Shown: positions 57,039-64,000 of the stretch, piece after piece
Layout of the letters: every line of letters starts with the position of its first letter
Position numbering within the stretch: position 1 is the first letter of the stretch
Assembly: GCA_046593925.1 (NCBI GenBank)
Contig: JBKJQN010000039.1
Span: forward strand, 1 to 64,000
Direction: 5' to 3'
Source: JAYVYM01 sp046593925
Lineage (GTDB): Bacteria > Actinomycetota > Actinomycetes > Mycobacteriales > SCTD01
Length of the DNA stretch: 64,000 bases
The notes under the pieces: generated by a model
Seen by the model: the letters and a program-made list of their open reading frames with translations, nothing else
What the model was told of the DNA's origin: nothing
Databases searched by the model: none
Made by a program: the position numbers and the translations under genes

Positions 57039-57884
57039 ATGACCGCTGCCACCCCCCCGGGGCTCCCCGTGGTCCCCCGGGCGCGGATCGCGATGTCCAC
57101 CGCGAGTGCCTACCCCGAATCGACCGCCAGCGCGTTCGAGATGGCGGCCCGGCTGGGCTACGACGGCGTCGAGGTGATGGTCTGGACCGACCCGGTCAGC
57201 CAGGACGTGACAGCGCTCCGGCGGCTCTCGGACTTCCACCAGGTGCCGATCCTCGCGCTGCACGCCCCCTGCCTGGTCATCACTCAGCGCGTCTGGGGCA
57301 CCGACCCGTGGGCCAAGCTGGTGCGCGCCAAGGACGCCGCCGAACAGGTCGGCGCGGAGACCGTGGTGGTGCACCCACCGTTCCGCTGGCAGCGCGACTA
57401 CGTCCGGCAGTTCGTCGGCGGGATCGCGCAGATGGCCGAGGAGACCGAGGTGCGCTTCGCGGTCGAGAACATGTTCCCGCTACGGGCCCGCGGCCGGGAG
57501 GTGTCGCCGTACGCCCCGGACTGGGACCCGACCCTGGAGGACTTCCGGGACTTCACGCTGGACCTTTCGCACACCTCGGTGAGCCGTAGCGACGCCCTGG
57601 CGATGCGCGAGGTGATGGGCGACCGGCTCGCCCACGTCCACATCGCCGACGGCACGGGCAGTGCCCGGGACGAGCACCTGGTGCCCGGCCGCGGCAACCA
57701 GCCGTGCGCTGAGCTGCTCGAGGGCCTGGCTGCCAGTGACTTCGGCGGCCTGGTGGTCTGCGAGGTCAGCACCCGCAAGGTCGAGGACCGCGCCGAGCGC
57801 GAGGCCGACCTGGCCGAGGCGCTGGCCTTCACGCGCCTCAACCTGGTCGCCCCGGCGGCCGGCGAACGCTCGTCCCGGCAGTAG
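57039..57884 (+). CDS. Sugar phosphate isomerase/epimerase-like TIM barrel
   Basis: A 281-residue xylose-isomerase-like TIM barrel. YDGVEVMVWTDPVSQD near residue 40, VVHPPFRWQRDY near 107, FAVENMFPLRARG near 140 and LAHVHIADGTGSARDEHLVP near 195 are the metal-binding strands with Glu, His and Asp. The substrate is unknown. It is placed between Ppx/GppA and proline dehydrogenase, an order shared with other actinomycetes. Confidence 0.85.
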   Translation: MTAATPPGLPVVPRARIAMSTASAYPESTASAFEMAARLGYDGVEVMVWTDPVSQDVTALRRLSDFHQVPILALHAPCLVITQRVWGTDPWAKLVRAKDAAEQVGAETVVVHPPFRWQRDYVRQFVGGIAQMAEETEVRFAVENMFPLRARGREVSPYAPDWDPTLEDFRDFTLDLSHTSVSRSDALAMREVMGDRLAHVHIADGTGSARDEHLVPGRGNQPCAELLEGLAASDFGGLVVCEVSTRKVEDRAEREADLAEALAFTRLNLVAPAAGERSSRQ

Positions 57885-57893
57885 ATTGCGGGC

Positions 57894-58814
57894 ATGCTCC
57901 GAGCGGCGATCCTGGCGGCCTCCCGAGACCCGCGCATCCGGGCGCTGGTGGCGGGGGCGCCGATCTCGCGAGGCGTGGTCCGCCGGTTCGTGTCCGGTGA
58001 GGCGGTGGAGGACGCCGTACGCACGACGCAGGCTCTGCACCGGAGCGGGCTGCAGGTCAGCCTGGACCACCTGGGCGAGGACACCCTTGACGTCGGGCAG
58101 GCCGAATCGACCGTCAAGGCCTACCTGGTGCTGCTCGACCGGCTCGCGGACGCCGGCCTGAGCGACGGCGGCCGCACCGAGGTGAGCGTCAAGCTCAGCG
58201 CGGTGGGCCGCTCGCTGGACGCCGGCCTCGCCTTGGACAACGCCCGCACGATCTGCGAGGCCGCGCGGGTGGCGGGCACCACGGTCACCCTCGACATGGA
58301 GGACCACACCACCACCGATGCCACGCTGGAGGTGCTCGCGTTGCTGCGCAAGGACTTCCCGGGCACCGGCGCGGTCCTGCAGGCCTACCTGCACCGTACC
58401 GAAGCGGACTGCCGTGACCTGGCCGGCGCCGGCAGCCGGGTGCGGCTGTGCAAGGGCGCCTACCGCGAGCCGGCGACCGTGGCGTACCAGAGCCGGGGTG
58501 ACGTCGATCGTTCCTTCGTGCGCTGCCTGAAGATGTTGCTCGCCGGCCAGGGGCACCCGATGGTCGCCACCCACGACCCGCGGCTGGTGGCGATCACCGG
58601 TGCGCTGGCTGCCGGCCGACCGCAGGGTTCCTACGAGTACCAGATGCTGTTCGGCATCCGGCCGCTGGAGCAGCAGCGGCTCGCGGCTGCCGGCGAGACC
58701 GTGCGGGTCTACGTGCCGTACGGCGACGAGTGGTACGGCTACCTGATGCGTCGCCTCGCCGAGCGCCCCGCCAACCTGGTGTTCTTCCTGCGCGCGCTGG
58801 CGAGCCGCTCGTGA
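57894..58814 (+). CDS. Proline dehydrogenase
   Basis: A 306-residue monofunctional FAD-dependent proline dehydrogenase that oxidises proline to P5C. Motifs are VSLDHLGEDT near residue 55, EVSVKLSAVG near 95, VTLDMEDHTTTDATLEV near 130, AYLHRTEADCRDL, RLCKGAYREPATVAYQ near 187 and MLFGIRPLEQQRLA near 245. It is immediately upstream of proC (4-nt overlap), so degradation and synthesis genes of proline share a message. Confidence 0.95.
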   Translation: MLRAAILAASRDPRIRALVAGAPISRGVVRRFVSGEAVEDAVRTTQALHRSGLQVSLDHLGEDTLDVGQAESTVKAYLVLLDRLADAGLSDGGRTEVSVKLSAVGRSLDAGLALDNARTICEAARVAGTTVTLDMEDHTTTDATLEVLALLRKDFPGTGAVLQAYLHRTEADCRDLAGAGSRVRLCKGAYREPATVAYQSRGDVDRSFVRCLKMLLAGQGHPMVATHDPRLVAITGALAAGRPQGSYEYQMLFGIRPLEQQRLAAAGETVRVYVPYGDEWYGYLMRRLAERPANLVFFLRALASRS

Positions 58815-59665
58815 GTGCTCGCCCGGGCGGTCCTGCCGCGGGCGGTGCTGCGCCGACCGGCGCCGCCCCGGTGATCGCGCTGCTGGGCGTCGGCAAGCTC
58901 GGTGAGGCGCTGCTGTCGGGGCTGCTGCGCGCCGGTCAGCCGGTCGACCGGCTGCTCGGCGCAGAGCGGCACCCCGAGCGGGCCACCGAGATCGCCGCCC
59001 GCTACGGCGTCGTGACGCCCGACCCCGTCGACGCCGTCGGGCTGGCCGACGTGGTGCTGCTGGCCGTCAAGCCCCAGGACATGCGCGCACTGCTGACCGA
59101 GATCGCCCCGGGGTTGCGCCCGGGCACGCTGGTCGTCAGTGTCGCGGCCGGGATCACGACCCGAGTCATCGAGCGCGAGCTGGCGGCCGGCACCCCGGTC
59201 GTCCGGGTGATGACCAACACGCCGGTCTTCGTCGACCAGGCGATGTCGGCGGTGTCGGCGGGCAGCCACGCCACCTCCGCGCAGCTCGCGTATGTCGAGG
59301 AGCTGCTCGGCCACGTCGGCAAGGTCGTCCGCGTCCCGGAGTCGCAGCAGGACGCCGTCACCGCGCTGTCCGGCAGCGGCCCCGCGTACTTCTTCTTCCT
59401 GGTCGAGGCGATGATCGACGGCGGGATCCTGCTGGGCCTGCCACGCGCGGTCGCGCACGCGCTGATCGTGCAGACCCTCGTGGGCTCCGCCGCGATGCTC
59501 GCGCAGTCCGGTGAGCACCCGGTCTTGCTGCGCGAGGCCGTGACCAGCCCGGGCGGCACGACGATCGCGGCGATCCGCACGATGGAGGACCACGGCGTGC
59601 GCGCCGCGATGCTGTCCGCGATCGAGGCGGCCCGCGACCGCAGCCGCGAGCTTGCCGGCGACTGA
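58811..59665 (+). CDS. proC: Pyrroline-5-carboxylate reductase
   Basis: A 284-residue NAD(P)H-dependent P5C reductase. The cofactor loop is LLGVGKLGEALLSGLL near residue 24. VVLLAVKPQDMRALL, TRVIERELAAGTPVVRVMTN and the C-terminal GSGPAYFFFLVEAMIDGGIL, then VTSPGGTTIAAIRTMEDHGV, are all diagnostic. A Pro/Gly-rich lead of about 20 residues precedes the fold. GTG 58811 overlaps the proline dehydrogenase stop. Confidence 0.96.
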   Translation: MSARPGGPAAGGAAPTGAAPVIALLGVGKLGEALLSGLLRAGQPVDRLLGAERHPERATEIAARYGVVTPDPVDAVGLADVVLLAVKPQDMRALLTEIAPGLRPGTLVVSVAAGITTRVIERELAAGTPVVRVMTNTPVFVDQAMSAVSAGSHATSAQLAYVEELLGHVGKVVRVPESQQDAVTALSGSGPAYFFFLVEAMIDGGILLGLPRAVAHALIVQTLVGSAAMLAQSGEHPVLLREAVTSPGGTTIAAIRTMEDHGVRAAMLSAIEAARDRSRELAGD

Positions 59666-59878
59666 CCGTCCGCCCTCTCCCGCCCGCCGGCGCCGCGCCC
59701 GCCGCCGCCGCCGTCGACGGTGACCTCGCTGCCGCTCTCGAGCCGGCGCGTCGGCCGCGGATCGGAGCTGCTGGACGACCACCGCAGGGTGAGCGTCGCC
59801 GGACCGCCGGGGCCGGACCGACTCCGGGGGTGCGCGTTCCTGCCCGCGCGGGTCGGTGGGGACGCCGTTGGCCAGCGG

Positions 59879-60147
59879 TCACAGGGCAACGCAGGTGACC
59901 CAGACCCGGTAGGGCTCGTCGGCCGCCGGCTGTGCGGGGGCCAGCGTCTCGGTGCCAGCCGGTCGGAGCAGCGGGACCGCGATCAGGACACCCGCCAGCG
60001 CCACGGCCAGTGGGGCAGGCACGGCGCCGCGCCGGTTGCGCCGACACCTGCGGGCTGCGCGCTGCAGCTCGGGCAGGTCCAGCGGGGCCACCCGCACCTG
60101 CGCCGCAGGGCCTGCAGATCCCCGTCCTGGTTGAGGTCGTCACTCAC
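59879..60147 (-). pseudogene. Anti-sigma-like membrane protein with single-base frameshift
   Basis: GTG 60147 opens VSDDLNQDGDLQALRRR. After a shift at about 60097 the next frame continues VRVAPLDLPELQRAARRCRR, then AVPAPLAVALAGVLIAVPLL, a single membrane helix, ending at TGA 59879. This layout (short basic N-terminus, helix, outer tail) fits the anti-sigma-like proteins encoded next to SigE-family sigma genes. One missing G in the AGGTG at the junction would explain the break. It follows a broken sigma gene on the same strand, so the whole pair has lost function or needs resequencing. Confidence 0.55.
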
Positions 60148-60430
60148 GACGTCGTCCTGTCGGCGAGGCGGCGCGCCCATGACCTCTGGCGGCTCCGCAG
60201 TGGTTCGTTCCCGGCGCCACGCCCGGCGCTGCCGGGCGAGGAACGCCGTGAGCAGCACCTGCCGTGCGTGAGCCTCCGGGACGTCCGCGCGCTCCGTTGC
60301 CACACCACCAGCACCTTCATATCCCCTCCTGCACCAGTTCCTGAGCCTGCTCGTGGTGTCCGGTCAGCAGGTAGGCAGCCCTCAGCAGCAGTACCTGCTG
60401 CCGATCGAGGAACTCCGCCTGACCGTCCAC
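60148..60430 (-). pseudogene. Relic of a SigE-family RNA polymerase sigma factor
   Basis: From GTG 60430 the frame reads VDGQAEFLDRQQVLLLRAAY then LLTGHHEQAQELVQEGI and stops at TGA 60317. This is region 2 of SigE-family sigma factors (AYLLTGD..AEDLVQEAL). In the next frame, DVPEAHARQVLLTAFLARQR and RAWRRERTTAEPPE match the segment after region 2 (PEAYARRVLV.. WRRR). Region 4, which recognises the -35 element, is missing. So the sigma gene is broken by a frameshift and a deletion. Confidence 0.65.
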
Positions 60431-60833
60431 ACCCGTCCTGGTGCGCCAACCCCTTGCGAAGGTTGCTGTCCACAGCCCTCGGGCCCGGTCGCCACGTCAG
60501 CGGCCCTGTGGAAACGCCGATGGACACAGCTCATCCGGCAGCTGCAGGCGACGGACGAGCTCGTCGGGGCCGACCGACCGGCGTAGCTGCGGTCCGGCTC
60601 AGCACCGTGACCGCGCGGCGGGCACCATCTGCACGCCCCAGCTCGGGGGCGACTCCTGACGACGACGAGGACGAGGACGTGGCAGTCAGCGGTCCGGCCG
60701 GCGGCGCTGATCTGTCGGTCTGCTGAGCAGCCCGGCCGCGGAGGCGACATGGCCGGTGGAGTCCGATGGGTGCACGATCAGGACGGTGACCCGGTCGACC
60801 GGCCGGGAGCGTGGGCACCGGAAAGGTGACCGG
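60431..60833. other. 403-bp stretch without a recognisable gene
   Basis: Lies between the sigma relic (minus) and the NfeD-like gene (plus). It contains a GACGACGAGGACGAGGACG simple repeat near 60660 and two DnaA-box-like 9-mers (CTGTCCACA and its near complement) near 60472 and 60511, which I do not take as an origin. A short frame with KRRWTQLIRQLQATDELVGA lies near 60520-60585 but has no clear family. I see no tRNA or terminator. The promoter of the NfeD-flotillin pair should be at the right end. Confidence 0.4.
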
Positions 60834-61085
60834 ATGGGACCAGGCGCCGCGGGCAAGGTCGGCTGCGTCGTCCACCGCGTCCGTGGCGGGAACGCCCCGG
60901 GGGAGGTCCGCGTCGTCCATGACGGCATGACCCATGACTACATCGCCTTCTCCGCCGGGCCGGTGCCCCTGGGGGCGCAGGTGCTCGTCGTCAACGACCG
61001 CGGCTCCCGTCAGATCGACGTCGAACCGTGGGATCTACCGGGACTGGACACCTCCGGTGCCGCCGGCGAGCCAGAAGGAACCTGA
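60834..61085 (+). CDS. NfeD-like OB-fold protein
   Basis: An 83-residue protein, GKVGCVVHRVRGGNAPGEVR then VVHDGMTHDYIAFSAGPVPL and GAQVLVVNDRGSRQIDVEPW. This is an OB-fold like the C-terminal soluble domain of NfeD, without the membrane part. NfeD proteins are paired with flotillins, as here; the stop TGA overlaps the flotillin ATG by one base. It probably works with the flotillin on the cytoplasmic side of the membrane. The start at ATG 60834 is preferred over GTG 60756. Confidence 0.75.
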   Translation: MGPGAAGKVGCVVHRVRGGNAPGEVRVVHDGMTHDYIAFSAGPVPLGAQVLVVNDRGSRQIDVEPWDLPGLDTSGAAGEPEGT

Positions 61086-62242
61086 TGTTCGGCTATCGCG
61101 TGCCCGCGCCCAACGAGGCATTGATCATCACCGGCCGGAGACAGCGGGGGGACGACCTCCAGTTCAAGGTCGTCGTCGGCCACGGCACATTCGTGGTTCC
61201 CGTCGTCTCCAGGGCGTCCATCCTCGACCTGTCGATGCAGGAGGCGGGCGTCGAGGAGGACTGCTACACCCAGCAGGGACTCACGCTCGGCGTGAAGGCG
61301 CTCATCGCGTTCAAGGTCGGGGACGACCTGCAGAGCATCAACGCGGCCGCGCGACGGTTCCAGGCAGACCAGTCGCAGATGGCGACCCTGGTCGGCCGGA
61401 TCTTCGCCGGCCACCTGCGCAGCATCATCGGGTCGATGACGGTGGAGAGCATCATCCGGGACCAGCAGAGGCTCTCCGACAACATCCTCGATGCCAGCAA
61501 GGTCGAGATGGCCCGCATCGGGCTGGCCGTGGACAGCCTCCAGATCAGCCAGATCGACGACAAGGGCAGCGGCTACATCGCGGCGCTCGCCGCCCCCCAC
61601 CAGGCCACCGTCAATCAGGCAGCGAAGATCGCGCAGGCGGCGGCCGACCAGGCCAGCGCCATGGCGCAGCAGGAGTCCGACCGCAACCAGGCGGAGTACG
61701 CCCGGCAGACCGCGATCGCCCGGTCGCAGTACCAGGCCGAGATCGACCACGCCGCCAGAACCGCTGCCGCCGCGGGGCCGCTCGCCGAAGCCAAGGCCCA
61801 GCAGGCGGTCCTGGCCGAACAGGCGCTCGTCGCCGCCCGGAACGCAGAGCTGCGCCAGGCCGAGCTCGTCGCGGAGGTCATCAAGCCTGCTCAGGCCGAG
61901 GCGGAGAAGGTCCGGATCGCCGCGGACGCGGCTGCCCACGCCACGAAGGTGTCGGCGGAGGCCGCCGCCGCCGAAGACCGCATCGCGCTGGACCAGCGCA
62001 TCATCGACCAGCTTCCCGAGCTGGTGCGGGCCGCCGCCGAGGGACTGCAGGGCGCCCAGGTCACGGTGTTCAACGGCGCCGCCGGCGTCAACGACGTGAT
62101 GACCCAGCTCGTCGGCCAGGGCCTGTCGATCCTGGACACGGTCCGGGCCAACCTGAGGCAGATCGAACCGCCCGCCAGCCAGGGACTCGGCCCGGCCGAG
62201 GTCGTGGCCGCGCAGCAGCGCCGGGCCGGCGCCCAGGGCTAG
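61085..62242 (+). CDS. Flotillin/SPFH-domain protein
   Basis: A 385-residue flotillin, a scaffold of membrane microdomains. The SPFH domain covers about residues 5-170 (MFGYRVPAPNEALIITGRRQ, then VVPVVSRASILDLSMQEAGV and SIIGSMTVESIIRDQQRLSD). The flotillin part follows as a long coiled coil of Ala/Gln/Glu repeats (QAAKIAQAAADQASAMAQQE, then EAKAQQAVLAEQALVAARNA). No clear membrane helix is seen, so attachment may be through a hairpin or the NfeD partner. It is the second gene of the NfeD-flotillin pair. Confidence 0.9.
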   Translation: MFGYRVPAPNEALIITGRRQRGDDLQFKVVVGHGTFVVPVVSRASILDLSMQEAGVEEDCYTQQGLTLGVKALIAFKVGDDLQSINAAARRFQADQSQMATLVGRIFAGHLRSIIGSMTVESIIRDQQRLSDNILDASKVEMARIGLAVDSLQISQIDDKGSGYIAALAAPHQATVNQAAKIAQAAADQASAMAQQESDRNQAEYARQTAIARSQYQAEIDHAARTAAAAGPLAEAKAQQAVLAEQALVAARNAELRQAELVAEVIKPAQAEAEKVRIAADAAAHATKVSAEAAAAEDRIALDQRIIDQLPELVRAAAEGLQGAQVTVFNGAAGVNDVMTQLVGQGLSILDTVRANLRQIEPPASQGLGPAEVVAAQQRRAGAQG

Positions 62243-62406
62243 CGGTCGCCGGCATGCACTCCTCATGGGCGGCGACCTTGCGCAGCGACCGGCGCGTCGG
62301 CGACCCCCGCTCCTGGCGGGAAGCGAACGGACCTCCCTCTGTCCTGCATCCATCACCAGTCTGTGCGGCGCGCGCCAGAACCTTCGCCGGGCGCCCGGGA
62401 CAAACA

Positions 62407-62474
62407 CCTTGCACCCCGCAACATCATCGCCCCGACTGAGCGTGGGTCTGCGGATGATGTCCCGAGGTGCAAGG
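62407..62474. repeat. Inverted repeat with 22-bp arms
   Basis: Left arm CCTTGCACCCCGCAACATCA (62407-62426, arm ends at 62428) and right arm 62453-62474 are complementary at 19 of 22 positions, with perfect 9-bp and 7-bp ends. The loop is 24 bp. It could be a terminator-like structure or the ends of a small non-autonomous element. No target-site duplication is obvious. Confidence 0.6.
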
Positions 62475-62713
62475 CAGATGTCCCGCCGAGACCCGCCGAG
62501 CCCGGGCCCGGGCCAGGCGGCCGAGCACTCCCGTGGCACGCCGGGGTCCGCGTCAGTGCGCACCACGGCGCTGCGGGCCTCGGTGACTCGATGCCGGAGC
62601 GGGCTCCGTTGGCAGCGGATTCGGCCTCGTCATCCCGGTGGGAGGCGGGTGCACGGCGGGGTGCCCGCGGCGTGGCCGGACAGCCCGAGCTCCCGTGGGG
62701 CATGGACGTCGCT

Positions 62714-62733
62714 GGCGTCAGGTACCTGACGCC
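62714..62733. promoter_or_regulatory. Perfect 20-bp palindrome
   Basis: GGCGTCAGGTACCTGACGCC is a perfect palindrome centred on GGTACC, with no loop. Its length and form suit a dimeric regulator. No intact gene start is close: the YihY gene start lies 1.2 kb to the right and the flotillin stop 470 bp to the left. It may belong to a lost gene, or its target is not recognised. Confidence 0.5.
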
Positions 62734-63023
62734 GGCCCTGTACATCGCCAGACCTGCGACGCAGGGCGAGTGTGTTTCCCGATCCGGCACCGGCACAGCT
62801 GGCCGATCGCCGCGACGTAGCCGGCCGAGTGCAGGGTTGGACATGACTACGACATGCCCGCAGGCTGAGGGGCTGACGCTGGGTCAAGGTCAAGGACTGG
62901 TGTCGGCCGGCGGCCCGCTGGCCTTCCCCCGGCGTCGCCGCGGAGGCTCCAGGCGCCGGAAGCGCGTCCGAGCACCGTCCGAGGCGGCACCGGGCAGCGT
63001 CGGTACGAGAGCGACGAGCGCCG

Positions 63024-63956
63024 TTAGCCCGCGACGCTGTCGGCCTTCACGGCTTGCCGCCGGCCCATCGGCAGCTCGGGGCCCTTGGTGCTGTCGCGAG
63101 CGGTCTGTTGTTCGGACTCACTGTTGATCTCCGCCCCGAGTAGAACGATGAACGCGGTGATGTACAGCCAGAGCAGCAGGACGACGACGCCTGCCAGCGC
63201 GCCGTAGGTCTTGCCGTACGAGCCGAAGTGGCCCACGTAGATGGACAGGGCAGCGGATGCCGCGATCCACAGGACGGTCGCGACGACGGCGCCGAGCCCG
63301 ACCCATCGCAGCTTGGGGGCGTCCCGGTCGGGAGCCAGCCGGTACAGCACCGCGAGCGCCACCATCATGAAGGCCACCAGAGCGACCCAGCGCAGCACGA
63401 ACGCCAGCGCGGTGCCGACGGCGCCGAGGCCGACGCTCTTGAAGACCGCGGGCAGCACCGCGATCAGGCCGATCGCGACGACGACGAACAGCACGGCGCC
63501 GACGGTGAGCAGCAGGGCCAGGCCGCGGAGCTTGACGAAGCCACGGGTCTCCTCCTCGTCGTACGCGATGTTGATCGCTTTGATGAGGTTGCCGACACCG
63601 CCGCTGGCGCTGAACAGCGCGGCGAGGACACCGACGACCAGGCCGACCCCGAGGGCGCTCGACGGTCCGCTGGCGATCGTCTCCAGCTGGCCGCGGATCA
63701 GGCTGGCGGCGTCCGACGGAAGTGAGTCGGTGAGGCTCTTGGTCTGCGTGGCGACCTGCGCCGGGTCGGCGATCAGGCCGTACAGCGTGACGGCGGCGAT
63801 CAGTGCCGGGAACAGCGCCGTGAAGGCGTAGTACGCAATCCCGGCCGCGATCAGCCCGATGTTGTCTTTCTGCTGCTCAGCCCAGGCGCGCTGCAGGACC
63901 TGCCGCCAGCCGGCCTTCGGGATCTGCATGGGGGAGTCCGCGTCGATGCCGGGCAC
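63024..63956 (-). CDS. YihY/BrkB family membrane protein
   Basis: A 310-residue (or longer) protein of the YihY/virulence factor BrkB family. It starts KAGWRQVLQRAWAEQQKDN then IGLIAAGIAYYAFTALFPAL, and has six or so helices. NLIKAINIAYDEEETRGFVK near residue 134 and YGKTYGALAGVVVLLLWLYI near 255 are family motifs. The C-terminal tail is polar (ESEQQTARDSTKGPELPMGR). The frame stays open to the right edge of the window, so the true start may lie beyond GTG 63956. Function unknown; RNase activity once proposed for the family is not supported. Confidence 0.88.
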   Translation of the reverse strand: MPGIDADSPMQIPKAGWRQVLQRAWAEQQKDNIGLIAAGIAYYAFTALFPALIAAVTLYGLIADPAQVATQTKSLTDSLPSDAASLIRGQLETIASGPSSALGVGLVVGVLAALFSASGGVGNLIKAINIAYDEEETRGFVKLRGLALLLTVGAVLFVVVAIGLIAVLPAVFKSVGLGAVGTALAFVLRWVALVAFMMVALAVLYRLAPDRDAPKLRWVGLGAVVATVLWIAASAALSIYVGHFGSYGKTYGALAGVVVLLLWLYITAFIVLLGAEINSESEQQTARDSTKGPELPMGRRQAVKADSVAG

Positions 63957-64000
63957 GCCGTCACCCGACCCGCCCGCGCGACCGGTCGGGGAGCGCTGCC

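Larger units (their letters stand above)
62243..63023. other. 781-bp stretch without a recognisable intact gene
   Basis: Between the flotillin gene and the convergent YihY gene. It contains an inverted repeat at 62407-62474 and a perfect 20-bp palindrome at 62714-62733. Frames on both strands are open in part but show no domain I recognise, and they are not supported by ribosome sites. Much of it may be the remains of a gene or a mobile element. No tRNA is seen. Confidence 0.45.

Noticed and set aside
60465..60520. DnaA-box-like 9-mers (CTGTCCACA and CTGTGGAAA).
   Set aside because: Only two poor matches and no dnaA, dnaN or AT-rich stretch nearby, so not an origin.
1..64000. Possible CRISPR array, prophage or integrative element.
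   Set aside because: No regular repeat-spacer array, integrase, transposase, tRNA-end duplication or phage structural gene was seen. Gene density and order look chromosomal throughout.
1..64000. tRNA, rRNA or tmRNA genes.
   Set aside because: No cloverleaf with T-arm GGTTCGAATC-type sequence or rRNA core was noticed. A covariance-model search would settle this.

Overview
The window comes from a high-GC actinobacterium. Genes are densely packed, start often at GTG, and overlap by the 4-nt ATGA/GTGA pattern. Lineage markers include two mycothiol genes (mshA, mshD), GlnR, a HbhA-like protein with its XRE regulator, a SsgB/SsgA-like sporulation protein, and RsiG, the c-di-GMP-dependent anti-sigma factor for WhiG. 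SsgA-like proteins plus a two-motif RsiG suggest a morphologically complex, probably sporulating actinomycete. I cannot name the genus from sequence alone.

Layout. 1-4.6 kb: a DMT transporter tail, a frameshifted PPK2, a DoxX protein, an MFS transporter and a glycerophosphodiesterase. 3.8-9.0 kb: pstB-pstA-pstC-pstS and mshD on the minus strand, with a clear PHO-box array upstream of pstS and a strong hairpin between pstS and pstC. 9.3-17.4 kb: glnR, divergent from a conserved block (hydrolase, MoaD-like, membrane protein, LmeA-like, thioredoxin, Cys-containing leader peptide, thiosulfate sulfurtransferase, DUF1416), then DsrE, acyl-CoA dehydrogenase and nitrobindin. 17.4-22.2 kb: rmlB-C-D-A for dTDP-L-rhamnose and a UDP-glucose dehydrogenase. 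22.5-30.1 kb: small thioredoxin-like and NUDIX genes, YgfZ, RsiG, an asparaginase, a RsbW-like ATPase and a NarL-type two-component pair. 30.1-40.2 kb: XRE-hbhA-DUF2516, SsgB, a methyltransferase, an SDR, mshA followed by two YbjN genes, a beta-propeller protein and gpmA. 41.0-43.6 kb: phoU, divergent from senX3-regX3, with a second PHO box. 43.7-51.5 kb: a four-gene copper operon whose first gene encodes a 1697-residue membrane-anchored protein made of three tandem multicopper-oxidase-like units. 51.7-55.1 kb: a PP2C phosphatase, two STAS proteins and a Cys-rich protein. 56-59.7 kb: Ppx/GppA, a sugar isomerase, proline dehydrogenase and proC. 60.8-64 kb: NfeD-like/flotillin pair and YihY/BrkB.

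Themes. Phosphate handling recurs: Pst, PhoU, SenX3/RegX3, PPK2, Ppx/GppA, glycerophosphodiesterase and two PHO boxes, so sensor, regulator and target sites are all visible. Sulfur and thiol metabolism also recurs: mshA/mshD, sulfurtransferase with leader peptide, MoaD-like, DsrE, thioredoxin. Partner-switching and sigma control appear as RsbW-like, PP2C, two STAS proteins, RsiG and a decayed SigE-type sigma/anti-sigma pair. The window also holds an unusual number of broken genes: a PPK2 frameshift, a flavodoxin-like relic, an alcohol dehydrogenase tail, a CHRD relic, a LOV-GAF-PP2C relic and the sigma/anti-sigma relic. Several would be repaired by one G, so assembly error must be separated from real decay.

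The strongest candidate for something undescribed is the copper operon. Only one full set of copper ligands survives, split between unit 1 and unit 2 of the giant oxidase. The six-cupredoxin plan recalls ceruloplasmin and bacterial Mn(II) oxidases such as MnxG.
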